A stretch of DNA of 64,000 nt from Cellulomonas uda. GTDB taxonomy: Bacteria; Actinomycetota; Actinomycetes; Actinomycetales; Cellulomonadaceae. The stretch lies in NCBI RefSeq assembly GCF_006538705.1, contig NZ_BJLP01000010.1, positions 1 to 64,000 of the forward strand, in the 5' to 3' direction. The position numbers were made by a program, and so were the translations under genes. This document shows, piece by piece, positions 50,951 through 60,671 of this stretch; within the stretch, counting starts at the first letter, position 1; every line of letters begins with the position of its first letter. The notes beneath the pieces are model-generated. The model worked only from the letters and a program-made list of their open reading frames with translations. It did not search any database and was not told the DNA's origin.

Positions 50951-52813
50951 ATGAGCCGTCCGCTGCGCTCTCGGACCTCGACCCACGGTCGCAACATGGC
51001 CGGTGCCCGCGCGCTGTGGCGCGCGACCGGCATGGGCTCCGAGGACTTCGGCAAGCCGATCGTCGCGATCGCGAACTCGTACACGCAGTTCGTCCCCGGG
51101 CACGTGCACCTCAAGGACATGGGCGACCTGGTCGCGGGCGCGATCCGCGAGGCCGGCGGCGTGGCCAAGGAGTTCAACACCATCGCCGTGGACGACGGCA
51201 TCGCGATGGGCCACGCGGGGATGCTGTACTCGCTGCCCAGCCGCGACCTGATCGCCGACTCGGTCGAGTACATGGTCAACGCGCACTGCGCGGACGCGCT
51301 CGTGTGCATCTCCAACTGCGACAAGATCACGCCCGGCATGCTCAACGCGGCGCTGCGGCTGAACATCCCGGTGATCTTCGTGTCCGGCGGGCCCATGGAG
51401 GCCGGCAAGGCCGTCGTGGCGGACGGTGTGGCGGCCACGCCGCTCAACCTCATCAACGCGATCAACTACTCGGCCGACGACAACGTCTCGGACAAGGCGC
51501 TCGACGCCGTCGAGGAGAACGCCTGCCCGACCTGCGGGTCGTGCTCGGGCATGTTCACGGCGAACTCGATGAACTGCCTCACCGAGGCCCTGGGCCTGTC
51601 GCTGCCGGGCAACGGCTCGACCCTCGCGACGCACGCGGCTCGTCGGGACCTGTTCCTGGAGGCCGGACGCACGATCGTCGACCTGGCCCGCCGCTACTAC
51701 GAGGACGAGGACGACACCGCGGCGCCGCGCGGCATCGCGACGAAGGCGGCGTTCGGCAACGCGATGGCGCTCGACGTCGCGATGGGCGGCTCGACGAACA
51801 CCGTCCTGCACATCCTCGCCGCCGCGCAGGAGGCGGAGGTCGACTTCACGCTCGCGGACATCGACGCGATCTCGCGCCGTGTGCCGTGTCTGGCGAAGGT
51901 CGCGCCGAACCACCCGAGCTTCCACATGGAGGACGTGCACCGCGCCGGCGGCATCCCCGCGCTGCTGGGCGAGCTCGACCGCGGCGGCCTGCTGGACCAC
52001 GACGTGACGAGCGTGCACACCCCGACGCTGCGCGCCTGGCTCGACGACTGGGACATCCGCGGCGGCAAGGCCACGGACCGTGCGCGCGAGCTGTTCCTCG
52101 CGGCCCCCGGCGGCGTGCGGACCACGCAGGCCTTCTCGACGACGAACGTGTGGGCGTCGCTCGACACGGACCAGGCGAACGGCTGCATCCGCGACGTCGC
52201 CCACGCGTACACGGTCGAGGGCGGGCTCGCGGTGCTGCGCGGCAACCTCGCCGACGACGGCGCGATCATCAAGACCGCGGGCATCGACCCCGACGTCTTC
52301 CACTTCGTCGGGACCGCGCTGGTGTGCGAGTCGCAGGACGAGGCGGTCGAGAAGATCCTCACCAAGCAGGTCCAGCCCGGCCACGTGGTGGTCGTGCGGT
52401 ACGAGGGCCCTGCGGGCGGCCCGGGCATGCAGGAGATGCTGTACCCGACGTCGTTCATCAAGGGCCGCGGCCTGGGCAAGGTCTGCGCGCTCATCACGGA
52501 CGGCCGGTTCTCGGGCGGCTCGTCGGGCATCTCGGTCGGTCACGTCTCGCCCGAGGCCGCGGCCGGCGGCACGATCGGCCTGGTCGAGGACGGCGACGAG
52601 ATCGAGATCGACGTCGAGTCGCGCCTCATCCGCGTCAACGTGCCCGACGAGGTGCTCGCGGAGCGCCGCGCCAAGATGGAGGCCTCGGAGACCCCGTGGC
52701 AGCCGAAGGACCGCGACCGCTACGTGTCCCCGGCGCTCCAGGCGTACGCCGCGATGGCGACCTCCGCCGACCGCGGCGCCGTCCGCGACGTCACGCGCCT
52801 GCGCCGCGGCTGA
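50951..52813 (+). CDS. ilvD: Dihydroxy-acid dehydratase, E. coli-like subtype
   Basis: A 620-residue Fe-S dehydratase for valine, leucine and isoleucine synthesis. It opens [23 protein letters not shown], and has [29 protein letters not shown] (C123), [19 protein letters not shown] (C195) and the C-terminal [24 protein letters not shown]. The position that supplies the first cluster Cys in the second enzyme (C56) is Gln-Phe-Val here, as in E. coli IlvD. AAGGAG precedes the ATG. The 3' end overlaps the convergent ArsR gene by 23 bases. Confidence 0.93.
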   Translation: MSRPLRSRTSTHGRNMAGARALWRATGMGSEDFGKPIVAIANSYTQFVPGHVHLKDMGDLVAGAIREAGGVAKEFNTIAVDDGIAMGHAGMLYSLPSRDLIADSVEYMVNAHCADALVCISNCDKITPGMLNAALRLNIPVIFVSGGPMEAGKAVVADGVAATPLNLINAINYSADDNVSDKALDAVEENACPTCGSCSGMFTANSMNCLTEALGLSLPGNGSTLATHAARRDLFLEAGRTIVDLARRYYEDEDDTAAPRGIATKAAFGNAMALDVAMGGSTNTVLHILAAAQEAEVDFTLADIDAISRRVPCLAKVAPNHPSFHMEDVHRAGGIPALLGELDRGGLLDHDVTSVHTPTLRAWLDDWDIRGGKATDRARELFLAAPGGVRTTQAFSTTNVWASLDTDQANGCIRDVAHAYTVEGGLAVLRGNLADDGAIIKTAGIDPDVFHFVGTALVCESQDEAVEKILTKQVQPGHVVVVRYEGPAGGPGMQEMLYPTSFIKGRGLGKVCALITDGRFSGGSSGISVGHVSPEAAAGGTIGLVEDGDEIEIDVESRLIRVNVPDEVLAERRAKMEASETPWQPKDRDRYVSPALQAYAAMATSADRGAVRDVTRLRRG

Positions 52814-53189
52814 CCCGCTCCGGCTGCGACGCACGCCGGGCACGTCGACCCCGGGCGACCTCGGTCGCGAGCGCGTCGAGCGGCTGGGCGAGCGGTGCGA
52901 GCGGGTCGACGAGCTCGTCGAGCCACGCGCGCACGTCGGCGAGCCCCTCGTGGTCGAGCCCGTAGATCCGTCGCGTGCCCTCGGTCCGCACGGTCAGCAG
53001 GCCGGCCTCGCGGAGCACACCGAGGTGCTGCGACACGGCGGGCTGCGACACGGGCCGCACGGGCTGCACGCGGCGCACGAGCTCGCCGACCGACTGCTCC
53101 TGCGCCGCGACGAGGCGCAGGAGCACCCGGCGCAGCGGGTGGCCGAGCGCGTCGAGCGCCGCCTCGGCCGGGAGCGGGCGGGCGTTCAC
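52791..53189 (-). CDS. ArsR-family transcriptional regulator
   Basis: A 132-residue winged-HTH protein: [28 protein letters not shown], then the recognition region [33 protein letters not shown]. No metal-binding Cys pair is present, so it belongs to the non-metal ArsR group often paired with SRPBCC proteins. The GTG start overlaps the SRPBCC stop (GTGA). It probably represses its own operon through the ATAAG/CTTAT site at 53899-53914. Its last 23 bases overlap the end of ilvD on the other strand. Confidence 0.87.
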   Translation of the reverse strand: MNARPLPAEAALDALGHPLRRVLLRLVAAQEQSVGELVRRVQPVRPVSQPAVSQHLGVLREAGLLTVRTEGTRRIYGLDHEGLADVRAWLDELVDPLAPLAQPLDALATEVARGRRARRASQPERVSRGAGA

Positions 53190-53884
53190 TCGGTCGGCGT
53201 CTCCCCGGTCGGTGTCTCCTCCGTGGACGGCTGCGAGGGGTCGACGGTGTAGAAGGTGACGGTCCGCTCCCCGGCCGCCTGCATGTCCCGGGCGTCCTCG
53301 CCCGCCGCGACCGCGGCCGCGGTCCATCCCTGGGCGGACGTTCGCACGAACGCCCTGCCGTCGGCCGTCAGTGCGTACCCGGCGCCGTCGTCGGGGTCGA
53401 CGGGCTCGCCCGTGTCCAGGTGCAGGCCCAGACCGAGCAGCGCGAGGTCCCACCCGACACCGACCGCACCCGGGCCGTACTGCGTCCAGAACTCGGGGTC
53501 GACGGGCGCCTCGTGGCGGAGCTCGAGACGCGTCCGGTCGCCGGTGCCGTCGTCGACCGGCGTGAGCTCGACCTCGACCCACGAGACCTGCGGCCCCATC
53601 TCCCACGTGAGCGCGAGCAGCCGCGGCGCGTCGCACCGCTCGACCACGCCCGACGCGTTCCCCGTGAGCGAGTAGCGCCCGCCGACGCGCAGGTCACCGC
53701 TGACGGGCAGGAACCACCGGGGGATGCGCTGCGGGTCGGTGAGCGCGTCCCACAGGTCGGCCGGGTCGGTGGCGTACGTCCGGCGGGCGACCGCGACGCG
53801 CGTCGGCGCACCGGCACGCTCACCGGTGCGTACCTCGCGCGTGACGAGCCCCGCGGTGGCGATCGGATCGACCGAGATGGTCAT
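53186..53884 (-). CDS. SRPBCC (AHSA1/START-like) domain protein
   Basis: A 232-residue protein of the SRPBCC/activator-of-Hsp90-homologue fold: RRTYATDPADLWDALTDPQRIPRWFLPVSGDLRVGGRYSL, then WEMGPQVSWVEVELTPVDDG and GPGAVGVGWDLALLGLGLHL. The fold forms a hydrophobic ligand pocket, and pairing with an ArsR regulator is common in actinobacteria, but the ligand is unknown. A GAAAGGGG ribosome site precedes the ATG. First gene of the two-gene operon. Confidence 0.83.
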   Translation of the reverse strand: MTISVDPIATAGLVTREVRTGERAGAPTRVAVARRTYATDPADLWDALTDPQRIPRWFLPVSGDLRVGGRYSLTGNASGVVERCDAPRLLALTWEMGPQVSWVEVELTPVDDGTGDRTRLELRHEAPVDPEFWTQYGPGAVGVGWDLALLGLGLHLDTGEPVDPDDGAGYALTADGRAFVRTSAQGWTAAAVAAGEDARDMQAAGERTVTFYTVDPSQPSTEETPTGETPTE

Positions 53885-53898
53885 GGCGAACCCCTTTC

Positions 53899-53914
53899 AT
53901 AAGCAGAGCCTTAT
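53899..53914 (-). promoter_or_regulatory. ArsR-type operator overlapping the -10 of the SRPBCC-arsR operon
   Basis: ATAAG, six bases, CTTAT form an inverted repeat, and the minus-strand TATAAG (53910-53915) is a good -10 located 26 bases before the ATG. Operator and -10 overlap, the standard arrangement for ArsR repression. Confidence 0.6.
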
Positions 53915-54037
53915 AGTTGCACGCTCCGCCGCGCGACGGAAGGGGCCGGTGCCCGGTCGGCCGGGCTTCACGTGCTCGTCACGGGCCGCTCGCCCGCGCG
54001 TCCGCGAGGCGTCGGTTTCGTCCGGTTCGCTCGGGTC

Positions 54038-56335
54038 ATGACCTCCTCACGCATGCGGACCCCCGGACGTGCGGGCCGCCGAGCCGCGACCGTCGCCGTC
54101 CTCACGACGGCCCTCGTGTCGATCCTGGTGAGCGCGCCCGCGCACGCGACGGGCGGCGACCACGACGAGCCGGCCCTCGGTGACCGGGACCCGCGGTCGG
54201 CGGTCACCTGGACCACCGAGCCCACGCTCGTGGCGCACGCCACGCTGTCGGCCGACCACCTCGAGCCCGGGCCGCCCTCGGGTGCCCAGGCGACGCCCGC
54301 CAACGGTCGTCGCGGACCGTTCGCGGGACAGGTGATCCCCGGCTTCTCCGCCGTGGTGGACGCCGGCGACGGGTCGTTCTGGGCGCAGCCCGACAACGGG
54401 TTCGGCAGCAAGGCGAACTCGGCGGACTTCCTGCTGCGGATCTACCGCATCACGCCGCGGTGGGAGACGGCGCGCGCAGGTGCGGGCGACGTGCGGGTCG
54501 ACGGGTTCGTTCAGCTGCGTGACCCCGACCGCCGGATCGGCTTCCCGATCGTCAACGGCGACACCGCGCAGCGGTACCTGACGGGCGCGGACTTCGACAT
54601 CGAGTCGCTCGTGCAGGCCCGGGACGGCTCGTTCTGGATCGGTGAGGAGTTCGGGCCGTTCCTGCTGCACGTCGACCGCACCGGCCGGCTCCTGAGCGCG
54701 CCCGTGCCCATGCCGGGCGTGCGCTCGCCCCAGAGCCCCGACCTCGAGCCGGGCGAGACGCCGCGTCTGCCCGCGAGCCGCGGGTTCGAGGCGATGGCCG
54801 GCTCGCCGGACGGTCGCTACCTCTACCCGATCACCGAGGGCGCGTTCGTCGACGACCCGCTGCAGCGGCGGCGCACGGTCGCGCAGTTCGACACGCAGCG
54901 CGGTCGGTACACAGGCCGCACCTGGTCGTACGAGACCGACCGTGACGCGAACGTCGTGGGCGACGCGTTCGCGACGAGCGCGCACGAGCTGCTCGTCGTC
55001 GAGCGCGACGACTTCGAGGGTGCGGCAGCCGTGACGAAGCGCGTCTACCGCGTGGACCTGCGCCGCGCAGAGCGGGACGGGTTCCTGGCGAAGGAGCTGG
55101 TGCTCGACGCGCTCGACGTCGCGAACCCGCACGGGCTCGACGCGGACGGCGGGTACGGCACGGGTGACCCGTGGTCGCTGCCGGTGCAGTCGTTCGAGAC
55201 GGTCGTGCAGCTGCGCGACGGGCGGCTGCTGATCGCGAACGACAACAACTACCCGGGCAACGCCGCCCGCCGGCCCGGCACGCCCGACGACACCGAGCTC
55301 GCGATCGTCGAGCTGCGGCGGGAGCGCGTGCGCAGCCACCCGGTCACGGTCATCGGTCACCGCGGCGCGAGCGGCTACCGCCCGGAGCACACGCTCGCGT
55401 CCTACGAGCTCGCCATCCGGCAGTGCGCCGACTACATCGAGCCCGACGTCGTCGCGACGAAGGACGGCGTGCTCGTCGCGCGGCACGAGAACGAGATCAG
55501 CGGGACGACGGACGTCGCCCACCGGCCCGAGCTGGCCGACCGCCGCACCACCAAGGTGATCGACGGCCGCTCGGTCACGGGGTGGTTCACGGAGGATCTG
55601 ACGCTCGCCGAGCTGCGCTCGCTGCGCGCGGTCGAGCGGCTTCCGCAGCTCCGTCCCGGCAGCGCCGCGTTCGACGGGCGCTACGAGGTGCCGACGCTCG
55701 ACGAGGTGCTCGACCTCGCGCGGCGGTCGGTCTCGTGCGCGGGCCGGCAGGTCGGGGTGTACCCCGAGACCAAGCACCCGACGTACTTCGCGTCGATCGG
55801 CCTGCCGCTCGAGGGTCGGCTGCTGAGCGCGCTGCGGGCGGCCGGGCTGGACCGGCCCGACGCGCCCGTCGTCGTGCAGAGCTTCGAGACGGGCAACCTG
55901 CGCTGGCTCGCGCGCCGGACGCAGGTCCCGCTGGTGCAGCTCGTCGACTGCTCGGGCGCGCCGTACGACCTGGTCGCGGCCGGCGACCCGCGCACGTACG
56001 CCGACCTCGTGACGCGCACCGGGCTGCGGGAGGTCGCCCGCTACGCCGACGGCGTCGGGCTGTGCAAGGACCGCGTGATCCCGCGCACGCCGGACGGCAG
56101 GCTCGCGCGGCCCACGTCGGTGGTCCGTGACGCGCACCGCGAGCACCTGACCGTGCACGCGTGGACGTTCCGCCGCGAGAACACGTTCCTGCCGACGGAC
56201 CTGCGTCGCGGCGACGACCCCGCGAGCACGGGCGACCTCGCGGCCGAGGTGCGCGCGTTCGTCGGGGCTGGCGTCGACGGGCTGTTCAGCGACAACCCGG
56301 ACGTCGCGGTCGCGGCGCTCGGCGCCCGCCCGTAG
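54038..56335 (+). CDS. Secreted fusion: phytase-like esterase domain plus glycerophosphodiester phosphodiesterase
   Basis: A 765-residue exported protein. Signal peptide: [31 protein letters not shown] (cut near residue 38). Residues about 60-440 match the esterase-like activity of phytase family (beta-propeller; GQVIPGFSAVVDAGDGSFWAQPDNGFGSK, SFWIGEEFGPFLLHVD, SRGFEAMAGSPDGRYLYPI). Residues about 445-760 are a GDPD domain: VIGHRGASGYRPEHTLASY, YIEPDVVATKDGVLVARHENEI (catalytic His-Arg, Glu-Asp, His), ETKHPTYF and FSDNPDVA. Together they suggest scavenging of phosphate or glycerol from organic phosphates outside the cell. The start may be ATG 54038 or 54053; no strong ribosome site is seen. 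The stop lies within a tandem repeat. Confidence 0.87.
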   Translation: MTSSRMRTPGRAGRRAATVAVLTTALVSILVSAPAHATGGDHDEPALGDRDPRSAVTWTTEPTLVAHATLSADHLEPGPPSGAQATPANGRRGPFAGQVIPGFSAVVDAGDGSFWAQPDNGFGSKANSADFLLRIYRITPRWETARAGAGDVRVDGFVQLRDPDRRIGFPIVNGDTAQRYLTGADFDIESLVQARDGSFWIGEEFGPFLLHVDRTGRLLSAPVPMPGVRSPQSPDLEPGETPRLPASRGFEAMAGSPDGRYLYPITEGAFVDDPLQRRRTVAQFDTQRGRYTGRTWSYETDRDANVVGDAFATSAHELLVVERDDFEGAAAVTKRVYRVDLRRAERDGFLAKELVLDALDVANPHGLDADGGYGTGDPWSLPVQSFETVVQLRDGRLLIANDNNYPGNAARRPGTPDDTELAIVELRRERVRSHPVTVIGHRGASGYRPEHTLASYELAIRQCADYIEPDVVATKDGVLVARHENEISGTTDVAHRPELADRRTTKVIDGRSVTGWFTEDLTLAELRSLRAVERLPQLRPGSAAFDGRYEVPTLDEVLDLARRSVSCAGRQVGVYPETKHPTYFASIGLPLEGRLLSALRAAGLDRPDAPVVVQSFETGNLRWLARRTQVPLVQLVDCSGAPYDLVAAGDPRTYADLVTRTGLREVARYADGVGLCKDRVIPRTPDGRLARPTSVVRDAHREHLTVHAWTFRRENTFLPTDLRRGDDPASTGDLAAEVRAFVGAGVDGLFSDNPDVAVAALGARP

Positions 56336-56387
56336 CGCGCCCGCCCGTAGCGCGCCCCGCCCGTAGCGCGCCCTGCCCATAGCGCGC
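56328..56387 (+). repeat. Four tandem copies of GCCCRTAGCGCGC spanning a stop codon
   Basis: GCCCGTAGCGCGC starts at 56328, 56343 and 56359, with a variant GCCCATAGCGCGC at 56375, so the period is 15-16 bases. The TAG of the first copy is the stop codon of the phytase/GDPD gene, and each later copy repeats it. The array ends 15 bases before the -10 candidate of the second ilvD. Confidence 0.9.
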
Positions 56388-56414
56388 TGCGGGCTCCGCT
56401 CCTACGGTGGGCGC

Positions 56415-58118
56415 ATGACCGATCTGGATGCACCCGACGTCAAGCCGCGGTCGCGGCAGGTCACCGACGGGATCGAGGCGACGGCGGCGCGCGGCATGCT
56501 GCGCGCCGTCGGCATGGGCGACGAGGACTTCGCGAAGCCGCAGATCGGCGTCGCGAGCTCGTGGAACGAGATCACGCCGTGCAACCTCTCGCTCGACCGG
56601 CTCGCCAAGGCGGTCAAGGCGGGCGTGCACGCCGGCGGCGGCTACCCGCTCGAGTTCGGCACCATCTCGGTCTCGGACGGCATCTCGATGGGCCACGAGG
56701 GCATGCACTTCTCGCTCGTGAGCCGCGACGTGATCGCCGACTCGGTCGAGACGGTGATGATGGCCGAGCGGCTCGACGGCTCGGTGCTCCTGGCGGGGTG
56801 CGACAAGTCGCTGCCCGGCATGCTCATGGCCGCGGCGCGGCTCGACCTCGCGTCGGTGTTCCTGTACGCGGGCTCGATCATGCCGGGCTGGGTCAAGCTC
56901 TCGGACGGCACCGAGAAGGACGTGACGATCATCGACGCGTTCGAGGCCGTCGGCGCGTGCGCGCGCGGTCTCATGAGCCGCGAGGACCTCGACCGCATCG
57001 AGCGTGCGATCTGCCCGGGCGAGGGCGCGTGCGGCGGGATGTACACCGCCAACACGATGGCGTCGGTCGCCGAGGCGATGGGCATGTCGCTGCCGGGCTC
57101 GGCCGCGCCGCCGTCGGCGGACCGGCGCCGCGACCAGTTCGCGCAGCGGTCGGGGGAGGCGGTCGTCGAGCTGCTGCGCCGCGGGATCACCGCGCGCCAG
57201 ATCATGACGAAGGACGCGTTCGAGAACGCCATCGCGGTCGTCATGGCGTTCGGCGGCTCGACCAACGCGGTGCTGCACCTGCTCGCGATCGCGCACGAGG
57301 CCGAGGTCGACCTCACCCTCGACGACTTCTCGCGCATCGCGCGTCGCGTCCCGCACCTGGGCGACCTCAAGCCGTTCGGCCGGTACGTCATGAACGACGT
57401 CGACCGCGTGGGCGGTGTGCCGGTGGTCATGAAGGCGCTGCTGGACGCGGGCCTGCTGCACGGCGACTGCCTGACGGTCACGGGCCGCACGGTCGCCGAG
57501 AACCTCGCCGACCTCGACCCGCCCGACCCCGACGGCAAGATCCTGCGTGCGCTCGACGACCCGATCCATCGCACGGGCGGCATCACGATCCTGTCGGGCT
57601 CGCTCGCGCCGGACGGCGCGGTGGTCAAGTCCGCGGGCTTCGACTCGGACGTGTTCGAGGGCACCGCGCGCGTGTTCGAGCGTGAGCGCGGGGCGCTCGA
57701 CGCGCTCGAGGACGGCACCATCCAGGCGGGCGACGTCGTCGTGATCCGCTACGAGGGCCCCAAGGGCGGGCCCGGCATGCGCGAGATGCTCGCCATCACG
57801 GGCGCGATCAAGGGTGCGGGGCTGGGCAAGGACGTGCTGCTCGTGACCGACGGCCGGTTCTCGGGCGGCACGACGGGACTGTGCGTCGGGCACATCGCGC
57901 CCGAGGCGGTCGACGCCGGCCCGATCGCGTTCGTGCGCGACGGTGACCGCATCCGGCTCGACGTCGCGCACGCGCGTCTCGACCTCCTCGTGGACGACGA
58001 CGAGCTGGCGCACCGCCGCGAGGGCTGGGCACCCCTGCCGCCGCGGTACACCCGCGGTGTCCTGGCGAAGTACGCCAAGCTCGTGCAGTCCGCGAGCCGC
58101 GGCGCGGTCCTGTCCTGA
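56415..58118 (+). CDS. ilvD: Dihydroxy-acid dehydratase, second copy of the plant/Mycobacterium-like subtype
   Basis: A 567-residue IlvD/Edd-family dehydratase. It retains three candidate cluster Cys: C56 (TPCNLSL), C129 ([11 protein letters not shown]) and C200/C206 ([18 protein letters not shown]), the pattern of [2Fe-2S] DHADs. [41 protein letters not shown] and [20 protein letters not shown] follow. It differs clearly from the ilvD 5.5 kb upstream. TACGGT 6 bases before the ATG indicates leaderless transcription. It may be the main valine/isoleucine enzyme, or act on sugar acids as some relatives do. Confidence 0.9.
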   Translation: MTDLDAPDVKPRSRQVTDGIEATAARGMLRAVGMGDEDFAKPQIGVASSWNEITPCNLSLDRLAKAVKAGVHAGGGYPLEFGTISVSDGISMGHEGMHFSLVSRDVIADSVETVMMAERLDGSVLLAGCDKSLPGMLMAAARLDLASVFLYAGSIMPGWVKLSDGTEKDVTIIDAFEAVGACARGLMSREDLDRIERAICPGEGACGGMYTANTMASVAEAMGMSLPGSAAPPSADRRRDQFAQRSGEAVVELLRRGITARQIMTKDAFENAIAVVMAFGGSTNAVLHLLAIAHEAEVDLTLDDFSRIARRVPHLGDLKPFGRYVMNDVDRVGGVPVVMKALLDAGLLHGDCLTVTGRTVAENLADLDPPDPDGKILRALDDPIHRTGGITILSGSLAPDGAVVKSAGFDSDVFEGTARVFERERGALDALEDGTIQAGDVVVIRYEGPKGGPGMREMLAITGAIKGAGLGKDVLLVTDGRFSGGTTGLCVGHIAPEAVDAGPIAFVRDGDRIRLDVAHARLDLLVDDDELAHRREGWAPLPPRYTRGVLAKYAKLVQSASRGAVLS

Positions 58119-58189
58119 CGGCGGGGGCACGGGAGCGGAGCGGGCCGACGAGATCGGGCGGCCGGCGCGCGTGCTGCCTACGGTGAGGC

Positions 58190-59953
58190 ATGGGTTTCAC
58201 GCAGCAGGACGCGCCGTGGTGGACGCGGGCCGTCGTCTACCAGGTCTACCCGCGCTCGTTCCAGGACTCGGACGGCGACGGCGTCGGTGACCTGCGCGGC
58301 GTCCTGCAGCGCCTGGACTACCTGGCCGAGCTCGGGGTCGACGTGGTGTGGTTCTCGCCGGTCTTCCGCAGCCCGCAGGACGACAACGGCTACGACATCA
58401 GCGACTACCAGGACGTCGACCCGCTGTTCGGGACGCTCGCGGACCTGGACGAGGTGATCGCGGCGCTGCACGCGCGCGGCATCAAGGTGCTGATGGACCT
58501 CGTCGTGAACCACACGTCCGACGAGCACCCGTGGTTCGTCGAGTCGCGCTCGTCGTCGGACAACCCGAAGCGCGACTGGTACTGGTGGCGGCCCGCGCGT
58601 CCCGGCATGGAACCCGGCACCCCGGGCGCGGAGCCGACCAACTGGGCGAGCTTCTTCTCGGGGCCCGCGTGGGAGTGGGACGAGGCGACGGGGGAGTACT
58701 ACCTGCACCTGTTCAGCCGCAAGCAGCCCGACCTCAACTGGGAGAACCCGCAGGTCCGCCACGCCGTGTACGCGATGATGCGCTGGTGGCTCGACCGCGG
58801 GGTCGACGGCTTCCGGATGGACGTCATCAACCTCGTCTCGAAGGCCGTGCACGACGACGGCTCGCTGCCCGACGGGATCACCCACGACGGCCGGCTGGGC
58901 GACGGCAGCCCGTTCTACACGAGCGGCCCGCGCGTCCACGAGTTCCTCGCCGAGATGCACCGCGAGGTGTTCGCGGGACGCGACGGCGCGTTCCTGACGG
59001 TCGGCGAGACGCCCGGCGTCACGCTCGAGGACGCGCAGCTGTTCACCGACCCGGAGCGCCGCGAGGTCGACATGGTGTTCCAGTTCGAGCACGTCGGGCT
59101 CGACCACGGCCCCGGGGGGAAGTTCGACCCGCGCCCGCTGCGGCTGACCGACCTCAAGGCGAGCTTCGGCCGCTGGCAGGCGGGCCTCGCCCAGCGCGGC
59201 TGGAACTCGCTGTACTGGGACAACCACGACCAGCCGCGCATCGTCTCGCGGTGGGGCGACGACGGCGCCTGGCGCCGCGAGTCGGCGACCATGCTCGCGA
59301 CGCTGCTGCACCTGCACCGCGGGACGCCGTACATCTACCAGGGCGAGGAGCTCGGGATGACGAACGCGCACCTGACGTCGTTCGACGGCTACCGCGACAT
59401 CGAGACGTTGAACCACCTCGCCCAGGCGCGCCGCTACCGCACGGACGACGAGCTGCTCGCGGCGTTCGCGGCCATGAGCCGCGACAACGCACGGACGCCG
59501 GTGCAGTGGGACGCCACCCCGCACGCCGGCTTCACCACCGGCACCCCGTGGATCGACGTCAACCCGAACCACGTCACCGTGAACGCGGCGGCCGAGCGGG
59601 CGGACCCGCGCTCGGTGTTCCACCACTACCGCCGCCTCGTCGAGCTGCGGCACACCGAGCCCGCGGTCGCGCTGGGCGACTTCACGATGCTCCTCGCGGA
59701 CGACGAGGCCGTGTACGCGTTCACCCGGCGGCTCGACGACGTCGAGCTGCTCGTGCTCGGGAACGTCTCGGGCGACGAGCAGCTCGCGCTGGTCGACCCC
59801 GGGTGGACGGACGCGCAGGTGCTGCTCGGCAACTACGACGACGCGCGGGTGGTCGAGACGCCGGTGCGGCTGCGTCCGTGGGAGGCGCTCGTCGTGCGGC
59901 GCACCGTCTCTGCGGGCGGGACGGGGCTCGGCGGGGACGGCCGACCCGCGTAG
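58190..59953 (+). CDS. GH13 alpha-glucosidase / oligo-1,6-glucosidase
   Basis: A 587-residue cytoplasmic GH13 enzyme. WWTRAVVYQVYPRSFQDSDGDGVGDL opens the barrel; LMDLVVNHTSDEHPWF, nucleophile D211 in FRMDVINL, acid/base E273 in TVGETPGV and D347 in DNHDQPRIVSR complete the catalytic set. The region after the nucleophile (VINLVSK) fits the alpha-glucosidase/oligo-1,6-glucosidase group. TACGGT lies 5 bases before the ATG. It stands alone, without a linked transporter, and is followed by the PNPOx-family gene after 9 bases. Confidence 0.9.
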   Translation: MGFTQQDAPWWTRAVVYQVYPRSFQDSDGDGVGDLRGVLQRLDYLAELGVDVVWFSPVFRSPQDDNGYDISDYQDVDPLFGTLADLDEVIAALHARGIKVLMDLVVNHTSDEHPWFVESRSSSDNPKRDWYWWRPARPGMEPGTPGAEPTNWASFFSGPAWEWDEATGEYYLHLFSRKQPDLNWENPQVRHAVYAMMRWWLDRGVDGFRMDVINLVSKAVHDDGSLPDGITHDGRLGDGSPFYTSGPRVHEFLAEMHREVFAGRDGAFLTVGETPGVTLEDAQLFTDPERREVDMVFQFEHVGLDHGPGGKFDPRPLRLTDLKASFGRWQAGLAQRGWNSLYWDNHDQPRIVSRWGDDGAWRRESATMLATLLHLHRGTPYIYQGEELGMTNAHLTSFDGYRDIETLNHLAQARRYRTDDELLAAFAAMSRDNARTPVQWDATPHAGFTTGTPWIDVNPNHVTVNAAAERADPRSVFHHYRRLVELRHTEPAVALGDFTMLLADDEAVYAFTRRLDDVELLVLGNVSGDEQLALVDPGWTDAQVLLGNYDDARVVETPVRLRPWEALVVRRTVSAGGTGLGGDGRPA

Positions 59954-59962
59954 GTTCCCGGC

Positions 59963-60556
59963 ATGGGGAAGGTCCACGAGAGCATCGACGGGCGGCTGCG
60001 GGCGTTCATCGAACGTCAGCACGTCTTCTTCGTCGCGACCGCGCCGAGCGGGCCGGGCGGTCACGTCAACGTCTCGCCCAAGGGGATCGGCGGGACGTTC
60101 GCCGTGCTCGACGAGCACACGGTCGCGTACGTGGACGTCACGGCCTCGGGCGCCGAGACGATCGCACACCTGCGTGACAACGGCCGCATCACGATCATGT
60201 TCTGCGCGTTCGAGGGGCCGCCGAACATCGTCCGCCTGCACGGCCGGGGGCGGTTCGTGACGCTCTACGACGAGGGCTTCGACGCGCTGCTCGCCCGGTT
60301 CGACGGCGGGCTCGACGAGTCGCGAGGGGTGCGGGCGGTCGTCGTCGTGGACGTCGAGCGCGTCTCCGACTCGTGCGGCTACGGCGTCCCGCTCCTGTCG
60401 TACGAGGGCGAGCGGGACCTGCTGCCGGCGCACATGGCCCGCAAGGGCGTGCAGGTCCGGGCGGACTACCGGCGCCTGAAGAACCGCACGAGCGTGGACG
60501 GGCTCCCGGCGTTCGACATGGACCCCGACGCCGTCGAGGACGCCGCGGCGGGCTGA
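59963..60556 (+). CDS. Pyridoxamine 5'-phosphate oxidase-fold protein
   Basis: A 197-residue split-barrel flavoprotein-family member. FIERQHVFFVATAPSGPGGHVNVSPKG is the typical N-terminal strand set, with TIAHLRDNGRITIMFCAFEGPPNIVRLHGRGRFV forming the core. Members bind FMN or F420; true PdxH function is unlikely because the C-terminal PLP-binding region is absent, so a general flavin/F420 oxidoreductase is more likely. TAGGTT lies 6 bases before the ATG. Confidence 0.8.
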   Translation: MGKVHESIDGRLRAFIERQHVFFVATAPSGPGGHVNVSPKGIGGTFAVLDEHTVAYVDVTASGAETIAHLRDNGRITIMFCAFEGPPNIVRLHGRGRFVTLYDEGFDALLARFDGGLDESRGVRAVVVVDVERVSDSCGYGVPLLSYEGERDLLPAHMARKGVQVRADYRRLKNRTSVDGLPAFDMDPDAVEDAAAG

Positions 60557-60671
60557 GCCCCTATCGGGTGGTCCGCGCGGTCACCCGCGCGTTCGCCCTC
60601 GGCGGTGCGTGCCGGGCCGGTACTGTGCGCAGGGCGTGCCCCGACCGTGCGGCACCGACGAGGGGGCAGGC

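Noticed and set aside
47371-51465. A 1364-codon minus-strand frame antisense to the permease, GH3 and ilvD genes
   Set aside because: It crosses three conserved genes and an obvious terminator, and shows no family features.
54038-56335. Two separate genes for the phytase-like and GDPD parts
   Set aside because: The frame is continuous and the junction (VELRRERVRSHPVTVIGHRGAS) has no stop, ribosome site or second signal peptide.
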